NCBI GenBank assembly: GCA_003170135.1
Contig: PMZR01000043.1
Location: forward strand, 1 to 64,000
Source of the DNA: Acidobacteriota bacterium
Lineage (GTDB): Bacteria > Acidobacteriota > Vicinamibacteria > Vicinamibacterales > Fen-181
DNA length: 64,000 bases
Reading direction: 5' to 3'
Positions 1-7,623 of the stretch are shown one piece after another; position 1 is the stretch's first letter; each line of letters opens with the position of its first letter. The translations under genes and the position numbers were made by a program. Below the pieces are notes generated by a model. The model saw nothing but the letters and a program-made list of their open reading frames with translations. It made no database searches and was not told where the DNA came from.

Positions 1-1281
1 ACCGACTTCACGACCGACCACGAGAAGATCGCGCGGGTGCTCGAGCGCTTCGACCGCGCGCACGAGGACATCGAGGGCCGGCTGGCGTTCCACTTCAGCG
101 GCCTGGCCGCCGCCTACGGCAGCAAGGAGATCCCGCGCGACCTGCAGGCGCAAATCGACGCGATCTTCAGTGGAGACCGCGAACCCGGCCGCCTTGGCTA
201 CCGCCAGTTGCCGCCCGCCGCGATCTCCGATTCCGCGCGCGTCGAGCGCGACGGCCAGCGCGTCGTCGAAGACCTGCTCTCGTCGGGCAACAACATGTCG
301 ACCGACCTGCCGTTCGACGAGTTCGTGTCGGAGAACGCGCGAACGCTGCAGGACCTGGGCAACCTCTACACCGGCATCGAGTACCTGCGCTTTCTCGAAG
401 GCGAGAAGCACCTCGTTCTGGTGACCGAGAAAGGCCTGTTCCTGCCGCGCGTCGAAGACGATGAACGGATCGCAGAGGCGGCGAGCGGCGCGCGCGTGGT
501 CATCGACACGTTCGAGACCGGCGGCCTCTACGTGGGGCAGGCGCCCGGGGCCACCGCCGGCGCGCCGAACCCGGGCCAGTGGTCGCAGTTCTTTGCGTTC
601 GCGTCGCTGCGGACCATCGCCGAGCTGACCGGCGGGCGGTCGTCGGTGACCGAATGGGGCCGGGCGGCCGTCGATCGCATCGACGACAGCACGCGGGCGG
701 GCTACCTGCTCGGCTATTACCCCGCGCGCATGACGTGGGACGGGCGCTACCGGAAAATTGCCGTGCAAGTGGCCCGGCGCGACGTCACGCTGCTCTACCG
801 CCACGGCTACGAAGCCACCGACCAGTTGATGCCATTCGACAGGCGGGCGTTCGTGACGTTCAACCGTATAATGTCCGCGGCGCTCTACCCGGAAGAGCTG
901 CGCGACCTCCGACTGAAGGCGGGCGCACGGCTGGTGGAGGCGCGGGCGGACGCGGCAGCGACACAGGGCGCAGAGGGCAGGCTCCTGCAGGTCGAGGTGA
1001 CGATCGACGCCGGCCGCGTGTCATTCGCGGTCGAAGACGGCACCCACCGGGCGCTTCTCGACATCGCGATCCTCGTCCTCGATTCCGACAGCCGCGTGAA
1101 GGACGAGCGCCGGCAGACGATCGATCTCAATCTGCAAGACGACGCGTACGCGCGGTGCCGGCGCGACGGCATCCCGTACAGCGTGCGACTGCCGGCGGCC
1201 CGCGGCGCCTGCGACGTGAAGGTCATCGTCTACGATTACGCGGCGGACGTGCTGGGGAGCACGGTGGTGCGGATCTTCTAA
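1..1281 (+). CDS. VWFA-related secreted protein, 5' part outside window
   Basis: The reading frame is open from base 1, and its first residues TDFTTDHEKIARVLERF match an internal stretch of the next gene (ATDFTTDHEEIARLIERF), so the N-terminus lies upstream of the window. It is a paralogue of the following gene and shares LQDLGN, the GYYP motif and the C-terminal VIVYDYAAD block. Family knowledge: the acidobacterial VWFA-related proteins are exported and their function is unknown. The stop TAA is 10 bp before the next start, so the two are probably co-transcribed. Confidence 0.85.
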   Translation, partial: TDFTTDHEKIARVLERFDRAHEDIEGRLAFHFSGLAAAYGSKEIPRDLQAQIDAIFSGDREPGRLGYRQLPPAAISDSARVERDGQRVVEDLLSSGNNMSTDLPFDEFVSENARTLQDLGNLYTGIEYLRFLEGEKHLVLVTEKGLFLPRVEDDERIAEAASGARVVIDTFETGGLYVGQAPGATAGAPNPGQWSQFFAFASLRTIAELTGGRSSVTEWGRAAVDRIDDSTRAGYLLGYYPARMTWDGRYRKIAVQVARRDVTLLYRHGYEATDQLMPFDRRAFVTFNRIMSAALYPEELRDLRLKAGARLVEARADAAATQGAEGRLLQVEVTIDAGRVSFAVEDGTHRALLDIAILVLDSDSRVKDERRQTIDLNLQDDAYARCRRDGIPYSVRLPAARGACDVKVIVYDYAADVLGSTVVRIF

Positions 1282-1291
1282 GAGGCTCAAC

Positions 1292-3130
1292 ATGAACCGA
1301 CGTGCGTTGGCGTTCTGTGCGTTTCTCGGAGTCCTGGCCGTCATCGCGCGCCTCGGGGCATGGCCCGTCCCGACGGCCGGCCCGCAACAGGCGGCCGCCG
1401 CGCCGCAGGCGCAACAGCAGCCGGCGTTCCGGAGCGGCATCATCGTCGTGCCGATCGACGTGCACGTCATCGACAACAGGACCGGCAAGGCGGTGAGCGA
1501 TCTCAAGCAGGAAGACTTCACGCTGCTCGAGGACGGCGTCGCGCAGCCGATCCGCCTGTTCGAGAAGCACGCCTTCACGCCGGAGACGCCCGCGCCGGGG
1601 GCGAAGATCCCGATCCGCGAATCGGCGTTCGGCGCGCCGGCGCAGACCAACCGCGTCTTCCTGATCGTGCTCGGGCGCGGCAAGCACAACCTGTCGACGT
1701 CGCGGCCACTCGACGCGCTGCAGCACTTCGTGCGCGACCAGTTGCTGCCGCAGGACCAGGCGGCGGTGTTCGCCTACGACCGCGCCACCGACTTCACGAC
1801 CGACCACGAGGAAATCGCGCGGCTCATCGAGCGGTTCCAGAAGGTGCACTACGAGATCGACATGGACGTGCGGCTCCAGGTGGAGAGCGGGCTGGCCGGG
1901 CTCTACGGCAGCCGGGCGCTGCCGAAGAAGGTGCAGGACAAGATCGACATCCTGTTCCAGGGCACGGGCGCGGTGGCGTCGCGGGAACTCGGGCGCGGGG
2001 AGACGGCGGCCACCAGGCGCGCCGACGCCGACTCACAGCGGGCGGCCGGCGATCTCCAGCGGGCCGACGTCAACCAGAAGTCGCTCGACATGGCCGCGGC
2101 GGACAAGGCGAACATGGGCGTGAACACGCCGGGCGGGCTCGGCGGCTGGTCGTCGCTCGACGAGGTCACGAGCCAGATGTTCACGTCGCTGACGCTCGAC
2201 GACTTCATGCAGAACAACGCGCAGAGCCTGCAGGACCTGGGAAACTGCTACGCGGGCATCGAGTACCTGCGGCACCTCGAGGGCGAGAAGCACATGATCT
2301 TCGTCACCGAGCGGGGCATGAGCCTGCCGCGCGTCGAGGACGACACGGATCTCGCGGCGGCGGCCAACGACGCGCGCGTGGCCATCCACACGTTCCAGAC
2401 CGGCGGCATCATGGGCCAGCAAGGCGGGCAGGTGCAGTCCGCGCAGAACTTCACGGAGGCGTTCGCCTTCAAGGCGCTGCGGACGATCGCGGAGTTGAGC
2501 GGCGGCACCTCGTCGATCGCGGAGCAGGGGATCGTGGCCGTCGATCGCATCAACGACGTCACGCGCAACGACTACGTGCTCGGCTACTACCCGTCGATGG
2601 CGCGGCTGGACGGGTCGTACCGGAAGATCGACGTCAAGGTGAAGCGGCCGGATTCGACGGTGGTCTTCCGCCACGGCTACTACGCGCGGCGCGACGTGGG
2701 CTCGTTCAACCGGCGCGACTTCATCACGAACCAGCGGATGCAGGCCGCGGCGAGCTTCTCGCGCGAGATCAAGGACCTGAAACTGAAGCTGAACGCGTCG
2801 CTCGAGCCGAATCCGTCCGGCGGCCACCAGTTGGTCGTCACCCTCGGGATCGATCCGACCAAGCTGGCCATCACGGTCGAGAACGGGAAGCGCGTCGGCT
2901 CGGTGGACATCCTGGTCGTGGCCGCCGATGAGAGGGGGAACGTGCTGGGCCAGCACTACCAGCGGGCGAACATCGATCTGGCCGAGGACGTCTACCAGAA
3001 GGTGCTGAAGTCGGGCGGCATCCCGTACAACGCGCGCATCGAGTCGAACCCGGGCGTCCGCAACGTGCGCGTCATCGTCTACGACTACAAGGCCGACCTG
3101 GTTGGCCGCGCCGACGCGCGCGTCTTCTGA
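1292..3130 (+). CDS. VWFA-related secreted protein
   Basis: A 612-aa protein. Residues 1-30 form a signal peptide or anchor (MNRR followed by a hydrophobic run), and a Q/A-rich linker leads into the VWA-like domain (VVPIDVHVIDNRTGKAVSDL, then LLEDGVAQPI and FLIVLGRGKHNLS). The FTLLEDG segment and the later GYYPS motif are typical of the acidobacterial VWFA-related family. It is expected to act in the periplasm or on the surface; partner and ligand are unknown. The start has GAGG 8 nt upstream. It is a tandem duplicate of the truncated gene before it but carries an extra, poorly conserved insert around residues 225-290. Confidence 0.85.
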   Translation: MNRRALAFCAFLGVLAVIARLGAWPVPTAGPQQAAAAPQAQQQPAFRSGIIVVPIDVHVIDNRTGKAVSDLKQEDFTLLEDGVAQPIRLFEKHAFTPETPAPGAKIPIRESAFGAPAQTNRVFLIVLGRGKHNLSTSRPLDALQHFVRDQLLPQDQAAVFAYDRATDFTTDHEEIARLIERFQKVHYEIDMDVRLQVESGLAGLYGSRALPKKVQDKIDILFQGTGAVASRELGRGETAATRRADADSQRAAGDLQRADVNQKSLDMAAADKANMGVNTPGGLGGWSSLDEVTSQMFTSLTLDDFMQNNAQSLQDLGNCYAGIEYLRHLEGEKHMIFVTERGMSLPRVEDDTDLAAAANDARVAIHTFQTGGIMGQQGGQVQSAQNFTEAFAFKALRTIAELSGGTSSIAEQGIVAVDRINDVTRNDYVLGYYPSMARLDGSYRKIDVKVKRPDSTVVFRHGYYARRDVGSFNRRDFITNQRMQAAASFSREIKDLKLKLNASLEPNPSGGHQLVVTLGIDPTKLAITVENGKRVGSVDILVVAADERGNVLGQHYQRANIDLAEDVYQKVLKSGGIPYNARIESNPGVRNVRVIVYDYKADLVGRADARVF

Positions 3131-3317
3131 GGGGTCAGGTCTTGAACTGACGGTTTTTTCACGGCCTGACCCCGTGAGACGGTCAGAACATGGGTCGGGA
3201 GCGTCTTCTCAGGGCACACGAAGTCCTGAGCACGACGCGCCCGACCCATTCTTTGTCGCCTCGCCTCCCGTGACAGGGGCAGGTCGTGGAAAAAGTGGCA
3301 AGCCAAGACCTGACCCC
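3131..3317. repeat. REPIN-like inverted element after the VWFA gene
   Basis: The element starts directly after the stop codon with GGGGTCAGGTCTTG and ends with the reverse complement CAAGACCTGACCCC (3304-3317). Each end is itself an imperfect hairpin: a GGGGTCAGG arm, a T-rich loop and CCTGACCCC (3165-3173 at the left; CCTGCCCC-type at the right). Two REP-like hairpins in inverted orientation about 190 bp apart form a REPIN, a non-autonomous element usually moved by a RAYT transposase; none is in the window. The rest of the gap to the tRNA (3318-3469) shows no gene. Confidence 0.7.
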
Positions 3318-3469
3318 AAGCCTCCCAAGCCTCTGTGAGTCCGCCCGAGTGATTGGCGCGAGGCCTCAGGAAGGAGCGGGGATGGCGTCACACCTGCCGA
3401 CAGAGTCGATGTGACGCTCCCGAATGCGGACGGCGACGAACCCGAAGTGGCTCGACTGCTTGAAGTGAG

Positions 3470-3546
<77 letters not shown>

Positions 3547-3586
3547 GCATGACTGACTGCTCTGGCGAAGGCTCAATCCTGACCGT

Positions 3587-3661
3587 TGGTGGGCGGTACA
3601 GGATTCGAACCTGTGACAGCCGGCGTGTAAAGCCGGTGCTCTACCACTGAGCTAACCGCCC
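3587..3661 (-). tRNA. tRNA-Val (TAC)
   Basis: Cloverleaf on the minus strand: acceptor GGGCGGT pairs with ACCGCCC, D-arm GCTCAGTGGTAGAGC, anticodon loop TTTACAC with anticodon TAC, and T-arm ACAGGTTCGAATCCTGT. Discriminator A and encoded CCA. It lies 40 bp from tRNA-Asp in the same direction, so the two are probably co-transcribed. Confidence 0.95.
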
Positions 3662-3742
3662 AGCCTGCCCTGACGGGCGCCAACCGCACCACGAGGCGGA
3701 AGGAGACGCCCTTCGGCTGCCAGCAGAGCATCCCATTATATC

Positions 3743-4246
3743 TCAAGTCATTTTCAGCGCAACGAGCAGAAGGCCGAGCACCAGGCCGCCAATCGCGCGG
3801 TGTTCGCGGTTCCTGAGCGCGCGCGCCGCGCTGAACTCGCGCTCGATGGTGTGTCCCGCGCAGTAGGCCTCGTACTCGCCGCCGAACGTCGCGCGCAGCC
3901 ACGCTTCCTCGATGGAGATGGCCGCGCCGAGCGTCGCCGCCAGGTAGAGCCCAACCAGCGCCGCCGCGATCCAGTCGTTGCAGACAACGGCCAGCCCCAC
4001 ACCGATGACCGCCGAGCCGGCATACAGAGGATGGCGCGTCCAGCGATAGGGGCCGGAGCTGGTCACCTCGCGTCCCTTTTCGACGTGCCCCGCCGCCCAG
4101 AACCGGATCGCCTCGCCGGCCGCGGCGATCATGGCGCCCCACGTCAGGCTGGTCCGGGTCGGATGCGCGCACCAAAAGACGATGACCGCAAATGCGAAGC
4201 CGAGAGGCACGCGAAAACGGGCGAGCCGGCCGCGGACGTTATTCAC
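3743..4246 (-). CDS. isoprenylcysteine methyltransferase-like membrane protein
   Basis: A 167-aa protein with four or five hydrophobic segments. Residues 65-77 (GPYRWTRHPLYAG) plus the downstream EE pair (about residue 114) are the SAM-binding signature of the ICMT/phospholipid-methyltransferase fold. Bacterial members methylate lipids or small hydrophobic substrates in the membrane; the substrate here is unknown. It begins with GTG overlapping the end of waaC by 8 bp, so it is translationally linked as the last gene of the envelope cluster. Confidence 0.75.
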   Translation of the reverse strand: MNNVRGRLARFRVPLGFAFAVIVFWCAHPTRTSLTWGAMIAAAGEAIRFWAAGHVEKGREVTSSGPYRWTRHPLYAGSAVIGVGLAVVCNDWIAAALVGLYLAATLGAAISIEEAWLRATFGGEYEAYCAGHTIEREFSAARALRNREHRAIGGLVLGLLLVALKMT

Positions 4247-5333
4247 CGCCCGCCTCCATCGCCCCGATCCCCGTGTGCGTATCCCCGATCCCCGACTCCT
4301 GCTTCCTGCGCGCTGCGGCCGCGGCCAGGCGCCGATCGATCGCCGACATCACCTCGTCCACGGTGATGTCGAGCAGGCAGCACACCGGCAGGCGGCAGCG
4401 GCGGCGATGGTGGCAGTGGCAGGCGTCGAACCGCGACACGCAGAGGTCGGCCGCGTCCCACGGGCCGTTGCGCGCGGGGCTGGTCGGGCCGTAGATGCCG
4501 ACGATCGGCGTGCCGGTGGCGGCCGCGAGATGCAGCGGGCCGGTGTCGCCCGAGACGAACAGCGAGGCGGCGCGCGAGAGCGCGATGATCTCCGCGATGC
4601 CGGTCGGCGGCGCCAGCCGCGCGGCGCCCCGGGACGCGGCGACGACGGTGCGTGCCAGCGGCTCCTCGCCCGGTCCCCACAGGATGAGCGAGGCGAGGCC
4701 GTGGTTCGTGCGAAGACGTTGCGCGATCGCGCCGAACCACTCGGGCGGCCAGCGCTTGTTCGGCCAGCCCGCGCCGGGATTGATCAGCGCAAACTTGTCG
4801 TCCCTGGTCCCTGGTCCCTGGTCCCTGGTCCCCAGCGGAAAGCGTTTCGGCAGGTCATGCAGTCCGACAGCCGCCAGCAGCGCCAGGTTCTTGTCCACGA
4901 CGTGAGCGCCGGCCGGCGGCTCGATCGTCTCGGTATAGAACAGGTGCGCCCACCGTTCGCGCAGGTGCCGCGTGGAGAATCCGACGACGCGGGCCGCCCC
5001 GGAACTGCGCGCGAGGACCGCGGACTTCAGCAGCCCCTGGAGGTCGAACGCGATGTCGTACTCCGCCTCCCGCAACTGGGCGATCGCCTGCGCGACAAAC
5101 CGCCAGCGGGTGGTGCGGGAAGTCGAGGCCGGCGCCGCCTCGCGCAAGCGTCCGAGCACCACAAGGCGATCGATGACCGGCACGTGATCGAGGATCGCGC
5201 GATGGCGTTCCGACACCAGCCAGTCGAGGCGCGCCGCCGGGAACGCCTCGCGCAACGCCGCCGCGACGGGCAGCGCGTGGATGATGTCGCCCAGGGCGCC
5301 GAGGCGCACGATCAGGATGCGGTTGATCGTCAC
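4239..5333 (-). CDS. waaC: lipopolysaccharide heptosyltransferase I-like (GT9)
   Basis: A 364-aa GT9 glycosyltransferase. The N-terminal ILIVRLGALGDIIHALPV is the acceptor-side motif of heptosyltransferase I, and the C-terminal nucleotide-sugar part shows INPGAGWPNKRWP and the VSGDTGPLHLAAA motif. It should transfer L,D- or D,D-heptose from ADP-heptose to Kdo-lipid A on the inner face of the inner membrane. A heptamer array (4802-4833) is inside the gene and encodes a short insert (LGTRDQGPGTRDD) just before the INPGAGW strand. The start is GTG with only a weak Shine-Dalgarno. WaaC rather than WaaF is chosen because a second GT9 in the cluster fits WaaF better. Confidence 0.8.
   Translation of the reverse strand: MTINRILIVRLGALGDIIHALPVAAALREAFPAARLDWLVSERHRAILDHVPVIDRLVVLGRLREAAPASTSRTTRWRFVAQAIAQLREAEYDIAFDLQGLLKSAVLARSSGAARVVGFSTRHLRERWAHLFYTETIEPPAGAHVVDKNLALLAAVGLHDLPKRFPLGTRDQGPGTRDDKFALINPGAGWPNKRWPPEWFGAIAQRLRTNHGLASLILWGPGEEPLARTVVAASRGAARLAPPTGIAEIIALSRAASLFVSGDTGPLHLAAATGTPIVGIYGPTSPARNGPWDAADLCVSRFDACHCHHRRRCRLPVCCLLDITVDEVMSAIDRRLAAAAARRKQESGIGDTHTGIGAMEAGGE
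4802..4833. repeat. heptamer array (CCCTGGT) inside waaC
   Basis: Four perfect tandem copies of CCCTGGT plus a partial copy, inside the waaC reading frame. The unit length is not a multiple of three, so gain or loss of one copy would shift the frame. Confidence 0.9.
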
Positions 5334-5350
5334 GGTTTTCGCTGCCCGTC

Positions 5351-5406
5351 AACAGTTAACAGTTCACCGTTAACAGTTAACCGTTAACCGTTAACCGTTA
5401 ACCGTC
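5351..5406. repeat. heptamer array (AACMGTT) between waaC and rfaE2
   Basis: Eight tandem 7-bp units: AACAGTT and AACCGTT variants, with one CACCGTT. The array fills the intergenic space and contains the TAA stop codon of rfaE2. Confidence 0.9.
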
Positions 5407-5868
5407 CTTGATCCGCGCGAGCAGATCGCGCGTCGAATGATCTTTCGGGTCCCCGACGATGGCCACGCGCCCGCCGTAGGCGCGCACCGTCTCGCGTTCC
5501 GGCACGGTGTCGGCCGTGTAGTCGGTGCCCTTGCAGTGCACGTCCGGCTTCAGGCGATTGAGCAGCCGCGCGACGGTCATGTCGGGAAACGTGACGACGT
5601 AGTTGACCACGCGCAGCGCCGCCACCAGCTCCGCGCGATCCGCCGCCGCGAGGATGGGCCGCCCTCCGCCCTTCAGCGCGCGCACCGAGTCATCGTCGTT
5701 GATCGCGACGACCAGGCAGTCGGCCTCGCGCGCGGCGCCGGCGAGGTACCGCACGTGGCCGACGTGCAGGACGTCGAAGCAGCCGTTGGCGAGCGCAATG
5801 CGCCTGCCCGCCGCCCGCTCGCGCGCCACCGCCGCGATGAGTTCATCTTCCGTGACGACGAGGCCCAT
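5398..5868 (-). CDS. rfaE2: D-glycero-beta-D-manno-heptose 1-phosphate adenylyltransferase
   Basis: A 156-aa nucleotidyltransferase equal to the C-terminal half of E. coli HldE (also called HldC). It carries [14 protein letters not shown] (residues 29-42, the HxGH site that binds ATP) and the downstream [13 protein letters not shown] and STRDLLARI blocks. It makes ADP-D,D-heptose from heptose-1-phosphate and ATP in the cytoplasm. Kinase and adenylyltransferase are separate genes here, next to each other. Its stop codon lies inside a heptamer array. Confidence 0.9.
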   Translation of the reverse strand: MGLVVTEDELIAAVARERAAGRRIALANGCFDVLHVGHVRYLAGAAREADCLVVAINDDDSVRALKGGGRPILAAADRAELVAALRVVNYVVTFPDMTVARLLNRLKPDVHCKGTDYTADTVPERETVRAYGGRVAIVGDPKDHSTRDLLARIKDG

Positions 5869-5876
5869 GGGATAAC

Positions 5877-5904
5877 TACCGTTTACCGTTTACCGTTTAC
5901 CGTC
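5877..5904. repeat. heptamer array (TACCGTT) between rfaE2 and rfaE1
   Basis: Four tandem copies of TACCGTT (the last is TACCGTC) fill the gap between the two genes. The unit resembles the AACCGTT unit 500 bp away but is distinct. Confidence 0.9.
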
Positions 5905-5906
5905 TA

Positions 5907-7016
5907 CTAACCCCGTCGTCCCTGTTCCGGCCCTTCCTGCGACCATGGTTCGGGCGCGGCCTCGTGGTCGCTCTCCACCGCGTGGCGCAGCTCGGCGGGG
6001 CTCACCGTCGCCGTGCCGCGCTTCATCACGACGATGCCGCCGGCGTAGTTGGCCAGCAGCGCGGCCTCGTAGAACGACGCGCCCGCGGCCAGCGCCAGCA
6101 TCATCGTCGCCATGACCGTGTCGCCGGCGCCGGTGACGTCGGCGATCTCGTCCGAGCCGTGGATCGGAATGTGGACGGTGCGGCGCCCCGGCTCGAACAG
6201 CGCCATGCCGCGGCTGCCGCGTGTGACGAGCACCGCCTGCATCGCGGCGCGCTTGAGGATCGCGCGGCCGGCGCGTTCGAGCGCGGCGGCGTTGTCGTTG
6301 ATCTTCACGCCGAGAATCTGCTCGACCTCCGCCTCGTTCGGCCCACACGCGGTCAGGCGGCGGTAGCGCAGCAGGTCGTAGCGCGAATCGACGAGGATCG
6401 GAATCGCGCGCCGCCGCGTCGTGGCGGCGAGACGTCCTCGCAATCGCTCGACGAGTGCCGGCGTGACCAGGCCGTACCCGTAATCGGAAATGAGCACGCC
6501 GTCGCAGTCGGCCACGGCCGCTTCGGCCGTGCGCGCGATGCGCCGCTCGAGCGCCTCGTCACCGGCCGGCACGGCGCGCTCGCGGTCGATACGCACCACC
6601 TGCTGCTTGGCGGAGTGGATGCCGCCGGCCAGGATGCGCGTCTTGGTCGGCGTCGTGTACCCGCGCACGCTCACCAGAGACGATTTCGCGACGCCCGCGT
6701 GAAAGCTCCGGCGCAGCCGCCGCCCGGATTCGTCCGCGCCGATCAGCCCGACAATCGTCGCGCAGGCGCCGAGCGCGGCGACGTTGTTGGCGGCGTTGCC
6801 GGCGCCGCCGGGCAAAATCTCGGTCGAGTCGTATCGCAGGATGAGCACCGGCGCTTCGCGCGACACGCGCGCGATCTGGCCGTAGATGAACTCGTCGGCA
6901 ATCAGGTCGCCCAGCACGACGATCTTCCGGCCGCCGAAGCGATCGATGAGATCGAGCAGGCGGCTGCCGCGTTCCTGGTTGCCGGGCAGCGGATGAACCG
7001 AGCGTGCGATTTGCAT
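5907..7016 (-). CDS. rfaE1: D-glycero-beta-D-manno-heptose 7-phosphate kinase
   Basis: A 369-aa PfkB/ribokinase-family sugar kinase equal to the N-terminal half of HldE (HldA). Visible motifs: the substrate-binding LPGGAGNAANNVAALGA, and the C-terminal DVTGAGDTVMAT with the catalytic Asp and anion hole. It phosphorylates heptose-7-phosphate at C1 to give the 1,7-bisphosphate that GmhB then hydrolyses. The Shine-Dalgarno is weak; upstream lies the heptamer array that ends gmhB. The last ~25 residues are charged and low in complexity. Confidence 0.88.
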   Translation of the reverse strand: MQIARSVHPLPGNQERGSRLLDLIDRFGGRKIVVLGDLIADEFIYGQIARVSREAPVLILRYDSTEILPGGAGNAANNVAALGACATIVGLIGADESGRRLRRSFHAGVAKSSLVSVRGYTTPTKTRILAGGIHSAKQQVVRIDRERAVPAGDEALERRIARTAEAAVADCDGVLISDYGYGLVTPALVERLRGRLAATTRRRAIPILVDSRYDLLRYRRLTACGPNEAEVEQILGVKINDNAAALERAGRAILKRAAMQAVLVTRGSRGMALFEPGRRTVHIPIHGSDEIADVTGAGDTVMATMMLALAAGASFYEAALLANYAGGIVVMKRGTATVSPAELRHAVESDHEAAPEPWSQEGPEQGRRG

Positions 7017-7024
7017 GGTGCGCT

Positions 7025-7059
7025 CAGGAGTCAGGAGTCAGGAATCAGGAGTCAGGAGC
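7025..7059. repeat. heptamer array (CAGGAGT) between rfaE1 and gmhB
   Basis: Five tandem 7-bp units: CAGGAGT, with one CAGGAAT and a final CAGGAGC. The gmhB stop codon (TGA at 7045-7047 on the minus strand) is inside the array. Confidence 0.9.
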
Positions 7060-7623
7060 CTGCCTCAGTATCCAGCCCACCGCGTCAACCAGGTTGTCCG
7101 CAACCTGCTCGGCCGCCACGCCGTCGGGCGGGTGGCGCTCCTCGGTCGCGCCGTAGCCGGTCCGCACGAGGATGCCCCGCGCACCGACCGCGTGCGCCAG
7201 TTGCACGTCCAGGAAGCGATCCCCGACGACGTACGAGCGCGCCGGATCGATCCCCAGGTCCCGCTCGGCCTGCCGGATCATCCCGGGGCGCGGCTTGCGG
7301 CACTCGCACGGCTGGCGGTACCGCGCGACCGGGGCGTCCGGGTGGTGCGGACAATAATACCAGCCGTCGATGCGCCCACCCGCCGCCTGCACCCGCGCGT
7401 CGATGTCGCGCTGGACCTCGAGCACGAACGGCTCGTCGAAGAAGCCGCGCGCCACGCCCGCCTGGTTCGACACGACGACGACCTTGAAGCCCGCGCGGTT
7501 CAGCAGACGGACGGCGTCGATCGACCAGGGGAACAGCCGCAGCCGGTCGAGGCGATCGAGATAGCCCACCTCTTCGATGAGCGTGCCGTCGCGATCGAGA
7601 AACACCGCGCGAAAGGAAGTCAT
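7045..7623 (-). CDS. gmhB: D-glycero-beta-D-manno-heptose 1,7-bisphosphate 7-phosphatase
   Basis: A 192-aa HAD-superfamily phosphatase. FLDRDGTLIEE near residue 8 gives the nucleophile Asp10 and acid/base Asp12; VVSNQAGVARGF is motif II. The zinc-binding loop YYCPHHPDAP with CECRKPRPGM, and VGDRFLDVQLA, are diagnostic of GmhB. It removes the 7-phosphate so RfaE2 can activate the sugar. The ATG overlaps the waaF stop (TGATG), so it is translationally coupled. A longer upstream reading frame exists but only covers repeat sequence and waaF. Confidence 0.92.
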   Translation of the reverse strand: MTSFRAVFLDRDGTLIEEVGYLDRLDRLRLFPWSIDAVRLLNRAGFKVVVVSNQAGVARGFFDEPFVLEVQRDIDARVQAAGGRIDGWYYCPHHPDAPVARYRQPCECRKPRPGMIRQAERDLGIDPARSYVVGDRFLDVQLAHAVGARGILVRTGYGATEERHPPDGVAAEQVADNLVDAVGWILRQAPDS

